A DNA stretch of 9,691 bases from VRUE01 sp035266685 (lineage in GTDB: Bacteria; Actinomycetota; Thermoleophilia; Solirubrobacterales; 70-9): positions 1 to 9,691 of the forward strand of contig DATFMX010000064.1 of assembly GCA_035266685.1 (NCBI GenBank), in the 5' to 3' direction. The position numbers and the translations under genes are program-made. This document shows positions 1 through 6,284 of the stretch, piece by piece. The notes below the pieces were generated by a model, which was not told the DNA's origin, made no database searches, and saw nothing but the letters and a program-made list of their open reading frames with translations. Numbering within the stretch: the stretch's first letter is position 1; every line of letters begins with the position of its first letter.

Positions 1-725
1 AGCTGCCGGCGATCCGGATCGAGCCGCGGCTCGGAAGCGAGGAGGCGCGGCAGGCGGTTGAGCGGATCGGCGGCGGGGAGTACTCGCTGGTCTGCCTGAC
101 GAGCCCGAACGGGGTGCGGATGTTGTTTGAGGCGATGGGGAGCGCAGGGCTGGATGCGCGTGCGTTTGGAAAGAGCCCAGAACAGCAGCAGGTTGGGAAG
201 CCGGCTACCAACGTCGAGGGCGAAGTCCAAGCGGGGACGACGATCGGAGCCATCGGCCCTGGGACCGCGCGAGCACTCGCCGGGCATGGGATCAGCGCCG
301 ACGTGGTCCCCGAGCGATTCGTCGCCGAGGCCCTGGTCGAAGCGCTGGCGGAGATCGACGTCGAGGGCAAGCGCGTGCTCGTCGCCCGCGCCGCCGAGGC
401 CCGCGATGTGCTGCCAGATGCCCTGCGCGCGCGCGGCGCCGAAGTCGACGTCGTCGCCCTCTACGAGACGGTGCGCGAGGCGCCGAGCGAGGAGGCGGTC
501 GAGGCCGCCCAATCGGCCGACTACGTCACCTTCACCTCGTCCTCGACCGTGCGCAACCTGACCGAGGCGCTCGGCGAGCGCTTCCCGGCGAGCGCCCGAG
601 TCGTCTCGATCGGCCCGATCACCAGCGAGGCCGCCCGCGACGCCGGCCTCGAGGTGGCAGTCGAGGCCGAGCGCCACGACATCGACGGCCTCCTCGCCGC
701 CCTGCTCGCCGATTTAGACGCCTGA
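1..725 (+). CDS. hemD: uroporphyrinogen-III synthase (HemD), 5' end cut by window
   Basis: HemD closes the linear tetrapyrrole hydroxymethylbilane with inversion of ring D to give uroporphyrinogen III in the cytoplasm, the branch point to haem and corrinoids. The reading frame is open from base 3 (the start lies outside) to TGA at 723-725, about 240 residues. Visible family signatures are LTSPNGVRMLFEAM near the beginning, IGPGTARAL in the middle, VLVARAAEARDVLPDALRARGAEVDVVALYET opened by the second domain's linker, TFTSSSTVRNL, and SIGPITSEAARDAGL near the end, all typical of the two-domain HemD fold. In related high-GC actinobacteria HemD is often the C-terminal half of a fusion with the CobA methyltransferase; the missing 5' part prevents deciding this. 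Odd: between DARAF and IGAIGPGTA there are about 20 extra residues (KSPEQQQVGKPATNVEG and neighbours) in lower-GC DNA, where I expect a short link. birA follows 73 bases downstream and may be cotranscribed. Confidence 0.9.
   Translation, partial: LPAIRIEPRLGSEEARQAVERIGGGEYSLVCLTSPNGVRMLFEAMGSAGLDARAFGKSPEQQQVGKPATNVEGEVQAGTTIGAIGPGTARALAGHGISADVVPERFVAEALVEALAEIDVEGKRVLVARAAEARDVLPDALRARGAEVDVVALYETVREAPSEEAVEAAQSADYVTFTSSSTVRNLTEALGERFPASARVVSIGPITSEAARDAGLEVAVEAERHDIDGLLAALLADLDA
163..233 (+). other. probable in-frame extra segment in hemD with stem-loop potential
   Basis: This part of hemD encodes a polar Gln/Gly/Glu-rich stretch between two recognisable HemD motifs and is less GC-rich than the flanks. 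Its ends can pair: bases 163-170 with 226-233 (8 pairs, one of them G-U). Inside, 175-178 can pair with 218-221, and GTTGG at 192-196 with CCAAC at 208-212. The reading frame stays open. I infer an insertion relative to ordinary HemD from memory of the family, not from an alignment; the weak stem could be chance. Confidence 0.35.
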
Positions 726-798
726 TCATGCGAGCGCGGTCGAGCTTTGAACCGCTATGCGCCCCAAACCTCTACCGCGCTCGGTGGGGGGAGGGCGG

Positions 799-1626
799 GT
801 GAGCTTCGGAGCGCCGCATCGGCACTTTCGTCGCACCGATTCGACCAACGCGCGGGCTCGGGAGCTGGTCGAGGCCGGGGCGCCGCACGGCACGGTCGTC
901 ACCGCCACCGAGCAGACCGCCGGCCGCGGACGCCAGGGCCGGGCCTGGACGGCGCCCCCCGGCAAGGCCCTGCTCTACTCAGCCATCCTCCGCCCCCTCG
1001 ACGAGCGCCACCTCCTGCTGCCGCTCTCGGTCCCACTCGCCGTCTGCGAGGCGGCAGAAGAGCTCGAACCGAGGATCGAATGCGCAATCAAGTGGCCGAA
1101 CGACATCTGGGTCGAAGAGCGCAAGCTAGCCGGAGTCCTCATAGAGGCCAAGCCCCAGGACGGCTGGGCAGTGATCGGCGTCGGCCTGAACCTGACCATC
1201 GCCCCTGACGAGTTCCCGCCCGAGCTCCGAGACACGGCGATCTCTCTCTTCGACCCGTCGAACGGCGGTCGCGGGTCCTCTCGACGATGCCTCGCGGAGC
1301 GGCGCCCCGGCGGGCTATCCGGGGCCCGCGAAGCGGCCAGCAAATCTCACCGCCCGAAGGGCGGTGATAGGCACTCGTCGAGAGGACACGCGACCGCCCC
1401 CGCCGCAACGGCCTTGAATCGCCATCTCGACCGCTGGGTCGCCGCCGACCGCGACGACGTACTCACCGCCTGGCGCTCGCGCGACGCGCTGCGCGGACGC
1501 GAGATCTCCTGGGACGGCGGCAGCGGTGTCGCCGACGGAATCGAGGACTCCGGCGACCTAGTCGTCGTCGCTGCCGGCGGCGACCGCGTCGTCCTCGGTG
1601 CGGGCGAGGTCCACCTCCGGCTCTGA
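799..1626 (+). CDS. birA: biotin--[acetyl-CoA-carboxylase] ligase (BirA), with a 45-residue insertion
   Basis: BirA makes biotinyl-5'-AMP from biotin and ATP and attaches biotin to the carrier-protein lysine of acetyl-CoA carboxylase and similar enzymes in the cytoplasm. Counting from GTG at 799 (275 residues), the catalytic motifs are RRTDSTN (11-17), GRGRQGR (42-48, biotin/adenylate loop), KWPNDIW (98-104), RKLAGVLIE (108-116, active-site Lys) and GVGLNL (127-132). The C-terminal small domain follows from about 207. There is no N-terminal helix-turn-helix, so this is the non-repressor type. I chose GTG 799 because GGAGGG lies at 790-795; ATG 757 would add 14 residues and has no clear ribosome site. 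Odd: codons 156-200 are an inserted palindromic element rich in Arg, Gly and Ser, lying between the catalytic and C-terminal domains. Without it the protein would be about 230 residues. The final 69 bases overlap the convergent helicase gene. Activity of the enlarged protein is likely but unproven, since all catalytic motifs are intact. Confidence 0.9.
   Translation: MSFGAPHRHFRRTDSTNARARELVEAGAPHGTVVTATEQTAGRGRQGRAWTAPPGKALLYSAILRPLDERHLLLPLSVPLAVCEAAEELEPRIECAIKWPNDIWVEERKLAGVLIEAKPQDGWAVIGVGLNLTIAPDEFPPELRDTAISLFDPSNGGRGSSRRCLAERRPGGLSGAREAASKSHRPKGGDRHSSRGHATAPAATALNRHLDRWVAADRDDVLTAWRSRDALRGREISWDGGSGVADGIEDSGDLVVVAAGGDRVVLGAGEVHLRL
1264..1398 (+). repeat. 135-base palindromic element inserted in frame in birA
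   Basis: The arms 1264-1287 and 1375-1398 are inverted repeats matching at 23 of 24 positions (the only mismatch pairs 1274 with 1388). Four more pairs follow (1288-1291 with 1370-1373) after one bulged base at 1374. Enclosed are 1304-1310 with 1319-1325 (7 pairs, 8-base loop; 1310-1315 with 1324-1329 is an alternative), 1326-1336 (CCGC-GAA-GCGG), and a perfect 9-pair hairpin with GAA loop at 1347-1367. The bases CGCGGAGCGGC at 1293-1303 are nearly repeated at 1328-1338. The element is exactly 45 codons, starts on a codon boundary and contains no stop. No target-site duplication is visible. It resembles palindromic elements known to sit inside genes in Rickettsia, or a REPIN/MITE, but I do not recognise its family. 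Confidence 0.8.
1347..1367 (+). repeat. perfect 9-bp hairpin with GAA triloop inside the birA element
   Basis: TCACCGCCC at 1347-1355 is the exact reverse complement of GGGCGGTGA at 1359-1367, with loop GAA. It is the strongest inner hairpin of the palindromic element. No T-run follows, so it is not a rho-independent terminator. Confidence 0.75.
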
Positions 1627-4128
1627 GCCGTTCTTGCCGCTCTTCTTCCTGCTGCGCGCCTTCGACCGCTTCGCCGCCGGCTTCGAGCCGTTTTCGCCCT
1701 CGCCGTTCTCGCCACCGCCTTTTTTCTTGCGCTTGCGACGCCGCTTGCCGCCTTTGGGGAAGTTGCGCAGCAGCTCGCGCGCCGTCGCCGAGGGTTTCCG
1801 CGCCATCCGCATGCGGGCGCCGCGCAGCACCTCCTCGCCTTCCGGCGTGTGCGAGACGGCGCCGGCGAGCAGCGCCACGGCCAGGCGGCGGTCCTGTTTG
1901 CGCGCCGCGTGGACGAGCCGGCGGGCGTTGCGCCCGTGGGCGCGGCCGGAGGAGTTGACCAGCAGGCCGAGCAGGCGCTTGGTCTCCGGCCAGCGCTGCA
2001 CGGCGTACTCTTCGTGCAGCTCGCGGGTGTAGGAGGCGAGCCGCCAGACCCACGCCTGCGCCTGGTCGCGGCGGCCGATCCGCTTGTCGACCAGCGCCTG
2101 CAGCAGCGCCTTCGTGCCGGCGCGCTTGTCGTCGCGGCTCCAGGTGCCGACGATGTCGATCGCGTCGTCGAAGGCCTCAGGGTCGCGCAGGTCGGCGATC
2201 TCGGCCAGCGCTTTCAGCCGCAGCTGCGAGTTGCGGTTGCGCTGCACGCAGGTGAGCAGGAAGCGGCGGCGCAGCTCTTTCGTCTTGTCGTTCTGCAGCA
2301 TCGAGCGGGCGCGGCGCCAGTTCTGCGGGTTGACCCGCGCCCCGGCGAGCGCCGCCCAGGCGTGCTGCTCGGGGTAGTCGAGGTTCTCGACCGCGATCCG
2401 CCAGAGGTCGCGTTCAAGCACCTGGGTGCGTTTTTCGGAGTCCGAGGAGACGGGGACGATGCGCCGCTCGACCCGCACCCGGCGGCCACGCCCGCGCCGC
2501 ACCGGGCCGACGACGATCGCGCCGCCGCGGTAGACGTCGCGGTCGAGCAGGCTGTGCAGGGTGACGATCGTCTCGTCATGGGTCGTCGCCGGATGGACGA
2601 AGTCGATCACCAGGCCGGCCTCCTTGCCGGGCGCGCGCCGGGTGACGCGGCCGACCCGCTGCTGGTAGATGCGCCGCGAGGCGGTCGGCGCCAGGTGCAT
2701 GCAGATCGTCGCCCGCGGCGAGTTCCAGCCCTCGGCGAGCAGCATCGCGTTGCAGAGCACATCGACCTCACCGCGCTCGAAGGCGGCAAGGATCTCGGCC
2801 AGTTCGCGCTTCGGCGTCTCGCCGGAGACCGCGCGGGCGACGATGCCCGCGTTCTGCAGGGCTTTGGCGACGTTCTTGGCGTGCTGGACGCCGGCGGTGT
2901 AGAGAACGCCCGGCGTCTTGCTGAAGCGCGTCTTGTAGAGGTCGGCGATCGCGACGTTGAAGGGCTCCTGGTCGAGCAGCGCGGCCAGCTCCTCCTGGTC
3001 GAAGTCCTGGTCGACCTCACCCTTGCGCAGCGGCACCTTGGCGATCGTGCGCACGCCCGGGCCGGGCGGGATGCGGAGGCAGCGCAGCGGCGCGATCACG
3101 CCGCGGCGCGCCGCCTGGGCGAGGTCGAAGCGCGAGGTCTGGGTCGGGAAGAGGTCGGCGACGTGGCGGGCGATCAGCGCGCCGGTCGCGGTCATTCCGA
3201 TGAACACGGGACCGGTCCAGGCGCGGATGCAGGCGCTGGTTTTCTCGCCCAGCGCGGTGTGCGCCTCGTCGCAGATGACGATCGAGTAGGCGTCGGAAAC
3301 CTGCTTGTGGTTGCGCACGAACCACTGGTAGGTCTCGACCGTGACGGGACCTTCGGCGTCGTCGCGCTCGCCCATCAGCGGCGGCCGTAGGCGCTCCTTG
3401 TAGCCGCGGTCGGAGATCTCGCCGATGAACTGTTCGACCAGGTTGCGGCGGTGGGTGAGGATCAGCACCCCGCCGGTCCGGGTGGCGTCGATGAAGCCGA
3501 CCGCGGCGACCGTCTTGCCGGCGCCGGTCGCGTGCTCGAACCAGAAGCGCCGCGCGGCCCCGGGGTCGTCGGCGACCTCGGCCTCGGGCTCCTCTTCTTC
3601 GGGGGACGCCTCTTCCTCCCAGTCCTGCGGCTCCTCGTCCGGCGCCAGGTCCTCCGGCTCCTCGTCCTCGTCTTCGTCCTCGCCGTCCTCCTCCGCCTCG
3701 CCATCCTCCTCGGCGGCGCCGTCGGCGCTCGGCTCGGCGGGGGATTCGGTCGCAACCGGCGCGTCGCCGTTTTCAGCCGCCGTCTGCTGCTCGGACATCA
3801 GCTCGGTCAGCGTGCCGGACAGCGCGTCGACCTGGTGCGGGTTGAGTTCGGCGCCGTCGCGCAGCTTCGGCGGTTCGTCGGCGAGCAGCCGCTCGAGCCC
3901 GAGCAGCAGTGAGAAGTCACGCCGCCACTGGATCGAGGGATGCTCGGCGCCCTCGTCGAGCTGCTTCAGCGCCGCGTCGAGCGCCCGCCGCCGCGCCGTA
4001 CCCGGGGCGAGCGCCTCGGGGCCCTCGCCGTCGAGCAGGAAGGGCTCGCGGGCAAACGCCGCCGCCCGCTCGATGTCGGCGCCTGAGGGAACTGCCGCCT
4101 GCGCGGCAACGTCGCTGGTCTTGGCCAT
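1558..4128 (-). CDS. DEAD/DEAH-box superfamily 2 helicase with acidic insert and basic tail
   Basis: This 856-residue protein is an ATP-driven helicase or translocase on DNA or RNA; its substrate is not evident. The motifs run in order: LNPHQVDAL (95-103, Q-like/motif 0 region), Walker A TGAGKT (201-206), LTHRRNL (224-230, motif Ia), DEAH (287-290, motif II), TATG (313-316, motif III), LCNAMLLAEGWNSPRA (458-473, motif V region) and QRVGRVTR (490-497, motif VI). About 55 strongly acidic residues (135-187) lie between motif 0 and Walker A, where other family members have a short link. After the helicase core comes an alpha-helical region of about 250 residues that I do not recognise, then a Lys/Arg-rich tail (792-832) and an acidic end. 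ATG at 4126-4128 was chosen because the protein begins plausibly at MAKTSD; a TTG at 4233 would add 35 residues unlike the rest. No strong ribosome site precedes the ATG. The gene is divergent from the thioredoxin gene and overlaps birA at its 3' end. Confidence 0.88.
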   Translation of the reverse strand: MAKTSDVAAQAAVPSGADIERAAAFAREPFLLDGEGPEALAPGTARRRALDAALKQLDEGAEHPSIQWRRDFSLLLGLERLLADEPPKLRDGAELNPHQVDALSGTLTELMSEQQTAAENGDAPVATESPAEPSADGAAEEDGEAEEDGEDEDEDEEPEDLAPDEEPQDWEEEASPEEEEPEAEVADDPGAARRFWFEHATGAGKTVAAVGFIDATRTGGVLILTHRRNLVEQFIGEISDRGYKERLRPPLMGERDDAEGPVTVETYQWFVRNHKQVSDAYSIVICDEAHTALGEKTSACIRAWTGPVFIGMTATGALIARHVADLFPTQTSRFDLAQAARRGVIAPLRCLRIPPGPGVRTIAKVPLRKGEVDQDFDQEELAALLDQEPFNVAIADLYKTRFSKTPGVLYTAGVQHAKNVAKALQNAGIVARAVSGETPKRELAEILAAFERGEVDVLCNAMLLAEGWNSPRATICMHLAPTASRRIYQQRVGRVTRRAPGKEAGLVIDFVHPATTHDETIVTLHSLLDRDVYRGGAIVVGPVRRGRGRRVRVERRIVPVSSDSEKRTQVLERDLWRIAVENLDYPEQHAWAALAGARVNPQNWRRARSMLQNDKTKELRRRFLLTCVQRNRNSQLRLKALAEIADLRDPEAFDDAIDIVGTWSRDDKRAGTKALLQALVDKRIGRRDQAQAWVWRLASYTRELHEEYAVQRWPETKRLLGLLVNSSGRAHGRNARRLVHAARKQDRRLAVALLAGAVSHTPEGEEVLRGARMRMARKPSATARELLRNFPKGGKRRRKRKKKGGGENGEGENGSKPAAKRSKARSRKKSGKNGSEPEVDLARTEDDAVAAGSDDD

Positions 4129-4285
4129 GGAAGGCTTTCGGTGTTCGTCCCCGCAGCGACGCGATGCGTGCCGACGGGGAAAGCTTGGTGAGGATGCCGG
4201 GGGTTCGGTTTCTCCCCATCCCGGCGATCTCAAGCGGCAACGTATGCCGCGAACCAGACCTCCTTATTGTAGACAGAGACCGCAG
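4129..4285. promoter_or_regulatory. divergent intergenic region with overlapping -10-like sites
   Basis: This 157-base spacer separates the divergent helicase and thioredoxin genes and should hold both promoters. TATTGT at 4265-4270 is -10-like on the plus strand, and the same bases read TACAAT (4271-4266) on the minus strand. It is the most AT-rich spot of the spacer. A 6-bp hairpin (GCGGCA 4234-4239, TGCCGC 4245-4250, 5-base loop) lies next to it and could be an operator. No good -35 element is visible on either strand. If the plus-strand site is used, the lipoprotein mRNA would have a very short leader. Confidence 0.35.
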
Positions 4286-4900
4286 ATGGATGAATTCAAA
4301 GGCAAGCGACTGCGAATCGGGCGGGCGGCTGCCGGCGTCGCCCTTCTGCTTGCGGCCGTGGTCGCGGTCGCCGGCTGCGGGTCCTCCGCCGGAGGCGATT
4401 ACGGCGGCCGGCACCCCGACTACGCCAAGGCGCTGGCCGGGTCGCCGCCGGCGCTGGCGGCGCTGCACCGTCAGGCGGACGATCTGCTGCCGGGGGGCAG
4501 GAGCGCTTACGAAGCGCGGCTGGCGAAGCTGCGCGGCTACCCGGCGGTGGTCAACGTCTGGGCCTCCTGGTGCGGCCCCTGCCGCTTCGAGTTCCAGCAC
4601 TTTCAGCGCGCCGCCGCCGACTTCGGCAAGCGGGTCGCCTTCCTCGGGGTCGACAGCGAAGACTCCGAAGACGCGGCGAGCACCTTCCTCGAAGAGGCGC
4701 CCGTCCCCTACCCGAGCTACACCGATCCCGACAAAGAGATCGCCGAATCGATCGGCGCCTCGCACGGCTACCCGGACACGGCCTTCTACGACCGCGCCGG
4801 CAAACTCGTCTACCTCAAGCTCGGTCCCTATGGCAAGGAGTCCGAGCTGAGCGCCGACATCCGCCGCTACGCGCTCGGCGGCGGCGCCGAAAGCGGATAA
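4286..4900 (+). CDS. thioredoxin-like lipoprotein (TlpA/ResA type)
   Basis: This 204-residue protein is probably a membrane-anchored thiol-disulfide oxidoreductase facing outward. It has a basic start (KGKRLRIGR), a hydrophobic stretch (about 14-30) and lipobox VAGC with acylated Cys at 31. The thioredoxin fold begins near 85 with NVWASWCGPC; the redox pair is Cys96 and Cys99. A second conserved spot, GYPDTAFYD (161-169), supplies the cis-proline (Pro163), with a Tyr before it where many homologues have Val or Thr. The family (TlpA, ResA, DsbE) reduces or exchanges disulfides in exported proteins such as apocytochromes; the substrate here is unknown. ATG 4286 was chosen because it directly precedes the signal sequence, and the upstream continuation of the frame runs antisense to the helicase. 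Eight bases separate its stop from the nfeD start, so it is probably the first gene of the operon. No clear Shine-Dalgarno site is seen. Confidence 0.88.
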   Translation: MDEFKGKRLRIGRAAAGVALLLAAVVAVAGCGSSAGGDYGGRHPDYAKALAGSPPALAALHRQADDLLPGGRSAYEARLAKLRGYPAVVNVWASWCGPCRFEFQHFQRAAADFGKRVAFLGVDSEDSEDAASTFLEEAPVPYPSYTDPDKEIAESIGASHGYPDTAFYDRAGKLVYLKLGPYGKESELSADIRRYALGGGAESG

Positions 4901-4908
4901 TCGAAGCC

Positions 4909-5406
4909 ATGGACCTGTTCGTCGTCATCGCGCTGCTCGGTGTCGTGCTGCTGGTGGCGGAGCTGCTGTTGCCGACCGGCGGCGTGCTGGCGGTGCTCGG
5001 CGCGGCGGGACTGGTCGCCGCCGGCGTGGTCGCGCTGACCGCCGAATCGGACGCGAGCGCCAGCGATTGGGCCGGCCCGGCGCTGATCACCGTCGGCATC
5101 CTCTCGATCGTCAGCTTCTACTTCGTCACCCGCAAAGTCCTCGCCGCCCACCGCGAGGGGCCGGTGCGGGCCGGGCGCGAGGAGCTGATCGGGGCCGTGG
5201 CGGAGGTCCGCACCTCGCTCGACCCCGAGGGCCAGGTCTGGATCGAGGGGGCGCTGTGGCGGGCGCGATCGGGCGGCGGCGGGGAGCCGCCACGCCCGGG
5301 GGATAGAGTCACTGTCGAGGCGGTCGAAGGGTTGACGCTGAAGGTGCGGCTCGAGGCCTCCGCCGAGTCTTCGCCCGCGACGAGTTCGGAGAAGGGAGCA
5401 GGCTGA
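4909..5406 (+). CDS. NfeD family membrane protein, short form
   Basis: This 165-residue protein has two hydrophobic blocks: about 3-45, a helical hairpin including LLLPTGGVLAVLGAAGLVAAGVV in two parts, and about 57-75. A soluble domain from about 92 follows, with GAVAEVRTSLDPEGQVWIEG and WRAR, then GDRVTVEAVEGLTLKVR. These fit the OB-fold of short NfeD proteins. NfeD proteins are partners of SPFH/stomatin-like proteins in membrane microdomains; the long form has an additional ClpP-like protease domain, which is absent here. The gene starts eight bases after the lipoprotein stop. Its TGA (5404-5406) overlaps the next ATG by one base, which implies translational coupling with the slipin. The last 15 residues are a Ser/Ala/Glu tail. 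I see nothing unusual in composition. Confidence 0.88.
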   Translation: MDLFVVIALLGVVLLVAELLLPTGGVLAVLGAAGLVAAGVVALTAESDASASDWAGPALITVGILSIVSFYFVTRKVLAAHREGPVRAGREELIGAVAEVRTSLDPEGQVWIEGALWRARSGGGGEPPRPGDRVTVEAVEGLTLKVRLEASAESSPATSSEKGAG

Positions 5407-6278
5407 TGGCAGCAGCGCTCGGAGTGCTTTTGGTGGTGGTGATCTTCGCTGCGATCGTGCTCGGCTCGGCCGTGCGCGTCCTGCGCGAGTACGAGCGCGG
5501 GGTCGTGTTCCGGCTCGGGCGGCTGATCGCGACCAAGGGACCCGGCCTGATCCTGCTGATCCCGCTGATCGACCGGATGGAACGGGTCGACCTGCGCACG
5601 GTGACGCTCAACATCCCGCCGCAGGAGGTGATCACGCGCGACAACGTGCCCTCCAGCGTCAACGCGGTCGCCTACTTCCGCGTCGTCGACCAGGACCGGG
5701 CGATCGTCGAGGTCGAGAACTACCTGCTGGCGACGTCGCAGATCGCGCAGACGGCGCTGCGCTCGGTGCTCGGCAAGGCGGAGCTGGACCAGCTGCTCTC
5801 CGAGCGCGAGCGGCTCAACGAAGAGCTGCAGACGATCATCGACGAGTCGACCGAGCCGTGGGGCGTCAAGGTGACCGCGGTGGAGATCAAGGATGTGGAG
5901 ATCCCCGAGCAGATGCAGCGGGCGATGGCGCGACAGGCGGAGGCCGAGCGCGAGCGCCGCGCCAAGATCATCAACTCCGAGGGCGAGTACCAGGCGGCGC
6001 AGAAGCTCACCGACGCGGCCGACATCATCAGCACCAACCCGGCCTCGCTGCAGCTGCGCTACCTGCAGACGCTGCTCGAGATCGGCAGCAACCAGAACAC
6101 GACGATCGTCTTCCCGCTGCCGATGGATGTGCTGGAGCCGTTCATGGGCGGAGCGGATGGGGCGAGCCGGCGGCACCACCCGCCGAACCCGCCGAAAACC
6201 GGGCCGCGCCCGGCGCCGCCGCCGACTCCCGATGTGCCCGAGCCCGATCCCGACGACCTTCCCCCCTCGCGGGCCTGA
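5406..6278 (+). CDS. slipin / stomatin-like SPFH-domain protein
   Basis: This 290-residue membrane protein would form large oligomers at the cytoplasmic membrane with NfeD. It has one N-terminal membrane helix (about 4-24), followed by REYERGVVFRLGRL (27-40) and KGPGLILLIPLIDRMERVDLRT in sequence, the opening of the slipin SPFH domain. VITRDNVPSSVNAVAYFRV (75-93, in two blocks) and LRSVLGKAELDQLLSER continue it. VTAVEIKDVEIPEQMQRAMARQAEAERERRA leads into a charged, probably coiled-coil helix (about 165-205). The end is a Pro-rich tail (258-290) not usually conserved. ATG at 5406 follows a GGGAG-containing purine run and overlaps the nfeD stop as TGATG. Family role: scaffold of detergent-resistant membrane patches and membrane quality control; the exact role here is inferred from the pairing with nfeD. 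The galT-like frame follows immediately in the same reading frame after the stop. Confidence 0.92.
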   Translation: MAAALGVLLVVVIFAAIVLGSAVRVLREYERGVVFRLGRLIATKGPGLILLIPLIDRMERVDLRTVTLNIPPQEVITRDNVPSSVNAVAYFRVVDQDRAIVEVENYLLATSQIAQTALRSVLGKAELDQLLSERERLNEELQTIIDESTEPWGVKVTAVEIKDVEIPEQMQRAMARQAEAERERRAKIINSEGEYQAAQKLTDAADIISTNPASLQLRYLQTLLEIGSNQNTTIVFPLPMDVLEPFMGGADGASRRHHPPNPPKTGPRPAPPPTPDVPEPDPDDLPPSRA

Positions 6279-6284
6279 TCCACG

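Noticed and set aside
1264..1398. Rho-independent terminator or attenuator in birA
   Set aside because: No T-run follows any of the stems, and the frame continues into an intact BirA C-terminal domain.
1264..1398. Group I or II intron, or a known small ribozyme
   Set aside because: Far too short for an intron; no domain V-like hairpin and no hammerhead core were recognised. The frame remains open, so splicing is not required.
1849..3390. Open frame of 513 codons on the plus strand
   Set aside because: It lies entirely antisense to the helicase, whose motifs are unmistakable. Its product is a Val/Asp/Arg/Gly-rich string typical of shadow frames in GC-rich DNA.
4257..4264. Strong Shine-Dalgarno-like AAGGAGGT on the minus strand
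   Set aside because: No ATG, GTG or TTG lies at a usable distance downstream on that strand; the nearest TTG (4233) is about 24 bases away, too far.
3425..4285. Upstream extension of the thioredoxin lipoprotein frame
   Set aside because: The extension is Ser-rich shadow of the helicase acidic block, and the lipoprotein signal sequence begins right after ATG 4286.
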